A stretch of DNA of 5,442 nt from CAYUVV01 sp964461325. GTDB lineage: Bacteria; Patescibacteriota; Minisyncoccia; Phycocordibacterales; JACOZG01. The DNA lies in NCBI GenBank assembly GCA_964461325.1, contig CAYWTW010000041.1, positions 1 to 5,442 of the forward strand, read 5' to 3'. The notes beneath the pieces are model-generated. The model was not told the origin of the DNA. It was given only the letters and a program-made list of their open reading frames with translations, and made no database searches. Of this stretch, positions 4,470-5,442 are shown piece after piece. The stretch's first letter is position 1. Each line of letters opens with the position of its first letter. The position numbers were made by a program, and so were the translations under genes.

Positions 4470-5264
4470 TCAATGAACTGCCAGGCGGACACCACCAGGC
4501 GGGTAAGCATAAAGCCGGCAAGACCACCCGACCCCAAACCCGCCGCGCGCCGGGTCCCAGTAGGCGCTCGCTACCCCGCCGCCGGGATCCAAACTGGAAG
4601 TACGGGTCCAGCCACGTGGGTCGAGGTGTTCGGGAATTCCAAGCTCTTGGGCAACTTGCGAGTGATAGCGATTGAGCCACCAGCCAAAGAGTTCCATCGT
4701 GATACGGTGGGTCAAGCTGAGGAACACCAAGCGTTGCTCCACGGCTTGATTGTAGGAGAGCTTGTTTGGGGCCTCGATGGTGGCGAGGGTGAGAATCACC
4801 ACTGACTCGTCGACCGGCTTTAGGTAATTCTCGACGACCGTTAGAGCGCCTAAATCTCTCCAGTACTTCCAGTGTGGAAAATGGTTCCCGATGAGGTCGA
4901 AGGCGGTTTGGGCGGTGAGACCCTTCGGTCGGACTACCAACCAGTCGAAACCGGTTTGGTAGGGCGGTAAGGCAAGACTCTTCTCGCCCGTGATATCAAG
5001 ACCAGCGACCTGCTTGAAGAATTCGCCCCACAAATCAAGTTGTCGCTTGAGGTGGTCGAGGGTCTTTGTACTATCCGCCTTCCCCCGTCGGTTCTTTTTT
5101 GCCCTACGCGAGTCACTCTCACCCGGAAATGGGTTCTGTCCTTTTGAAAATAGTTCCAATTCTTTATGCGTGCGGTTGCCGTCAGCCAGCATCACCGTTA
5201 CGCGGGCCAGCAGACGAAGCGTCGAAGCGCTCGGGCTGCCACCGGGTAGGCTTTTTTCAGCCAT
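4470..5264 (-). CDS. DGR target protein with variable C-type-lectin-like C-terminus
   Basis: 264 residues from an ATG with a good Shine-Dalgarno. No signal peptide or membrane segment is visible, so it is probably cytoplasmic or exported by an unseen route. Residues 1-70 are polar and basic (RRAKKNRRGK near 53-62) and match nothing I know. Residues about 100-210 hold FDWLVVRPKGLTAQ and HFPHWKYWRDL, then helix-like stretches; I do not recognise a named domain there, though similar FDWLVV/FPxWKY segments occur in CPR DGR targets. The end, GWTRTSSLDPGG then a block with AYWDPARGGFGVGW and YPPGGVRLAVH, has the pattern of DGR C-type-lectin variable regions (formylglycine-enzyme-like fold). Residues about 224-263 are encoded by VR. 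The ligand is unknown; self-proteins, neighbouring cells or phage are all possible. Confidence 0.92.
   Translation of the reverse strand: MAEKSLPGGSPSASTLRLLARVTVMLADGNRTHKELELFSKGQNPFPGESDSRRAKKNRRGKADSTKTLDHLKRQLDLWGEFFKQVAGLDITGEKSLALPPYQTGFDWLVVRPKGLTAQTAFDLIGNHFPHWKYWRDLGALTVVENYLKPVDESVVILTLATIEAPNKLSYNQAVEQRLVFLSLTHRITMELFGWWLNRYHSQVAQELGIPEHLDPRGWTRTSSLDPGGGVASAYWDPARGGFGVGWSCRLYAYPPGGVRLAVH
4476..4593 (-). repeat. DGR variable repeat (VR) at the 3' end of the target gene
   Basis: This is the copy of TR (4088-4205) that is overwritten by mutagenic retrohoming. Seventeen codons differ from TR, nearly all AAC, AAT, AAG or other A-containing codons. Examples (TR to VR): AAC to TAC, GAC, CGC, AGC and TGC; AAT to CTT, TAT, CCT and GGG; AAG to GGG. 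Invariant codons keep the scaffold (W, P, GG, R, L). The repeat ends one codon before the stop. The shared block closest to the 3' end, GGTGGTxTCCGCCTGGxAGTT, is the likely initiation-of-homing region. One site, coding T to G in the AAT to GGG codon, is not an adenine. Confidence 0.95.
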
Positions 5265-5272
5265 GACCAGTT

Positions 5273-5278
5273 CCTCCT
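5273..5278 (-). promoter_or_regulatory. Shine-Dalgarno of the target gene
   Basis: The minus strand reads AGGAGG, with 8 nt to the ATG at 5264-5262. It supports the chosen start. Confidence 0.85.
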
Positions 5279-5304
5279 CTGTAAAAGACCCCGAAAACCT
5301 TGAC

Positions 5305-5321
5305 GTAGAAACGATTTCTAC
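5305..5321. promoter_or_regulatory. Perfect inverted repeat in the target-gene leader (operator or 5' UTR hairpin)
   Basis: GTAGAAA (5305-5311) and TTTCTAC (5315-5321) are exact reverse complements around CGA. It sits between the -10 box (5335-5340) and the Shine-Dalgarno (5273-5278), about 7 nt into the predicted transcript. It could be a repressor site or a stabilising hairpin at the mRNA 5' end. Confidence 0.55.
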
Positions 5322-5334
5322 ATCATCCGTCTGG

Positions 5335-5362
5335 ATTATATCATACTCGCAAAATTATGCAA
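5335..5362 (-). promoter_or_regulatory. Sigma70-type promoter of the target gene
   Basis: On the minus strand there is a TTGCAT -35 (5362-5357), a 16-nt spacer and a consensus TATAAT -10 (5340-5335). Transcription would start near 5328, giving a leader of about 63 nt with a hairpin and a strong Shine-Dalgarno. Confidence 0.7.
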
Positions 5363-5366
5363 GTTT

Positions 5367-5441
5367 TTAACACTCTTTCTTTTGCTCTGCCATGCCCTCC
5401 ATAACTTTGAGCGAAGGAGGGCCGGAGGAAAAGCGCGCTGA
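5367..5441 (-). CDS. C-terminal end of an unidentified gene running off the right edge (tentative)
   Basis: A minus-strand frame is open from the window edge for 24 codons and ends with TAA (5369-5367), reading ...PSLKVMEGMAEQKKEC. The stop lies 5 bp before the -35 box of the target gene, a plausible gene boundary. A GCCCTCC/GGAGGGC inverted repeat (5394-5400 / 5416-5422) lies within it. I cannot assign a family, and two other minus frames are also open across much of this short stretch, so it may not be coding. Confidence 0.3.
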   Translation of the reverse strand, partial: SARFSSGPPSLKVMEGMAEQKKEC

Positions 5442-5442
5442 C

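Noticed and set aside
4473..4805. Plus-strand frame of 110 codons with AGGAGG 15 nt before its ATG
   Set aside because: It is antisense to VR and the target gene, its spacing is too long, and it resembles no protein; it mirrors GC-rich coding sequence on the other strand.

Overview
The window looks like a chromosomal piece of a Patescibacteria (CPR) genome, probably from a metagenome. The basis is a CPR-style diversity-generating retroelement (DGR), a divergent MurD with GTRGKST and DSWQLQ motifs, a peptidoglycan editing factor beside mur genes, tRNAs without an encoded CCA end, and a scaffold gap. The phylum call is inference from remembered family features, not from a search.

Left part (1-2463) is a peptidoglycan block. 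The first 17 codons of murC run off the left edge on the minus strand. A divergent pgeF-like gene starts at a TTG at 125 behind a perfect Shine-Dalgarno and converges on murD (minus, 1105-2463), with a hairpin terminator between the two stops. MurC and MurD add the first two residues of the stem peptide (L-Ala, D-Glu), and PgeF is known to correct MurC's use of L-Ser. murD carries a perfect 14-bp inverted repeat inside its reading frame, probably an inserted palindrome. Middle part (2465-2695, minus) is a tRNA cluster: the 3' half of a type II tRNA, probably Leu; 44 Ns; most of a tRNA-Ile(GAT); and a broken tRNA copy interrupted by a GC-rich palindrome.

Right part (2723-5364) is a complete DGR. 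It has a reverse transcriptase (minus), an avd accessory gene on the opposite strand, a template repeat TR (4088-4205, minus sense), and a target gene (4470-5264, minus) that ends in the variable repeat VR (4476-4593). TR and VR align over 118 bp without gaps. They differ at 25 sites, 24 of which are adenines in the TR sense strand (24 of its 32 adenines), the signature of adenine-directed mutagenic retrohoming. The reverse transcriptase with Avd would copy TR RNA into adenine-mutated cDNA that replaces VR, diversifying the C-terminal ligand-binding face of the target protein.

Two things are odd in this DGR. First, avd is inverted: it is head-to-head with the reverse transcriptase and converges on TR. 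Second, a run of nine C (3699-3707) lies exactly where the two 5' ends meet. The reverse transcriptase has no usable start with nine C, but one base fewer gives it an ATG start at 3734 and at the same time gives avd an ATG start at 3674. This is either a sequencing error or a phase-variable switch. A short, unassigned minus-strand gene end lies at the right edge.
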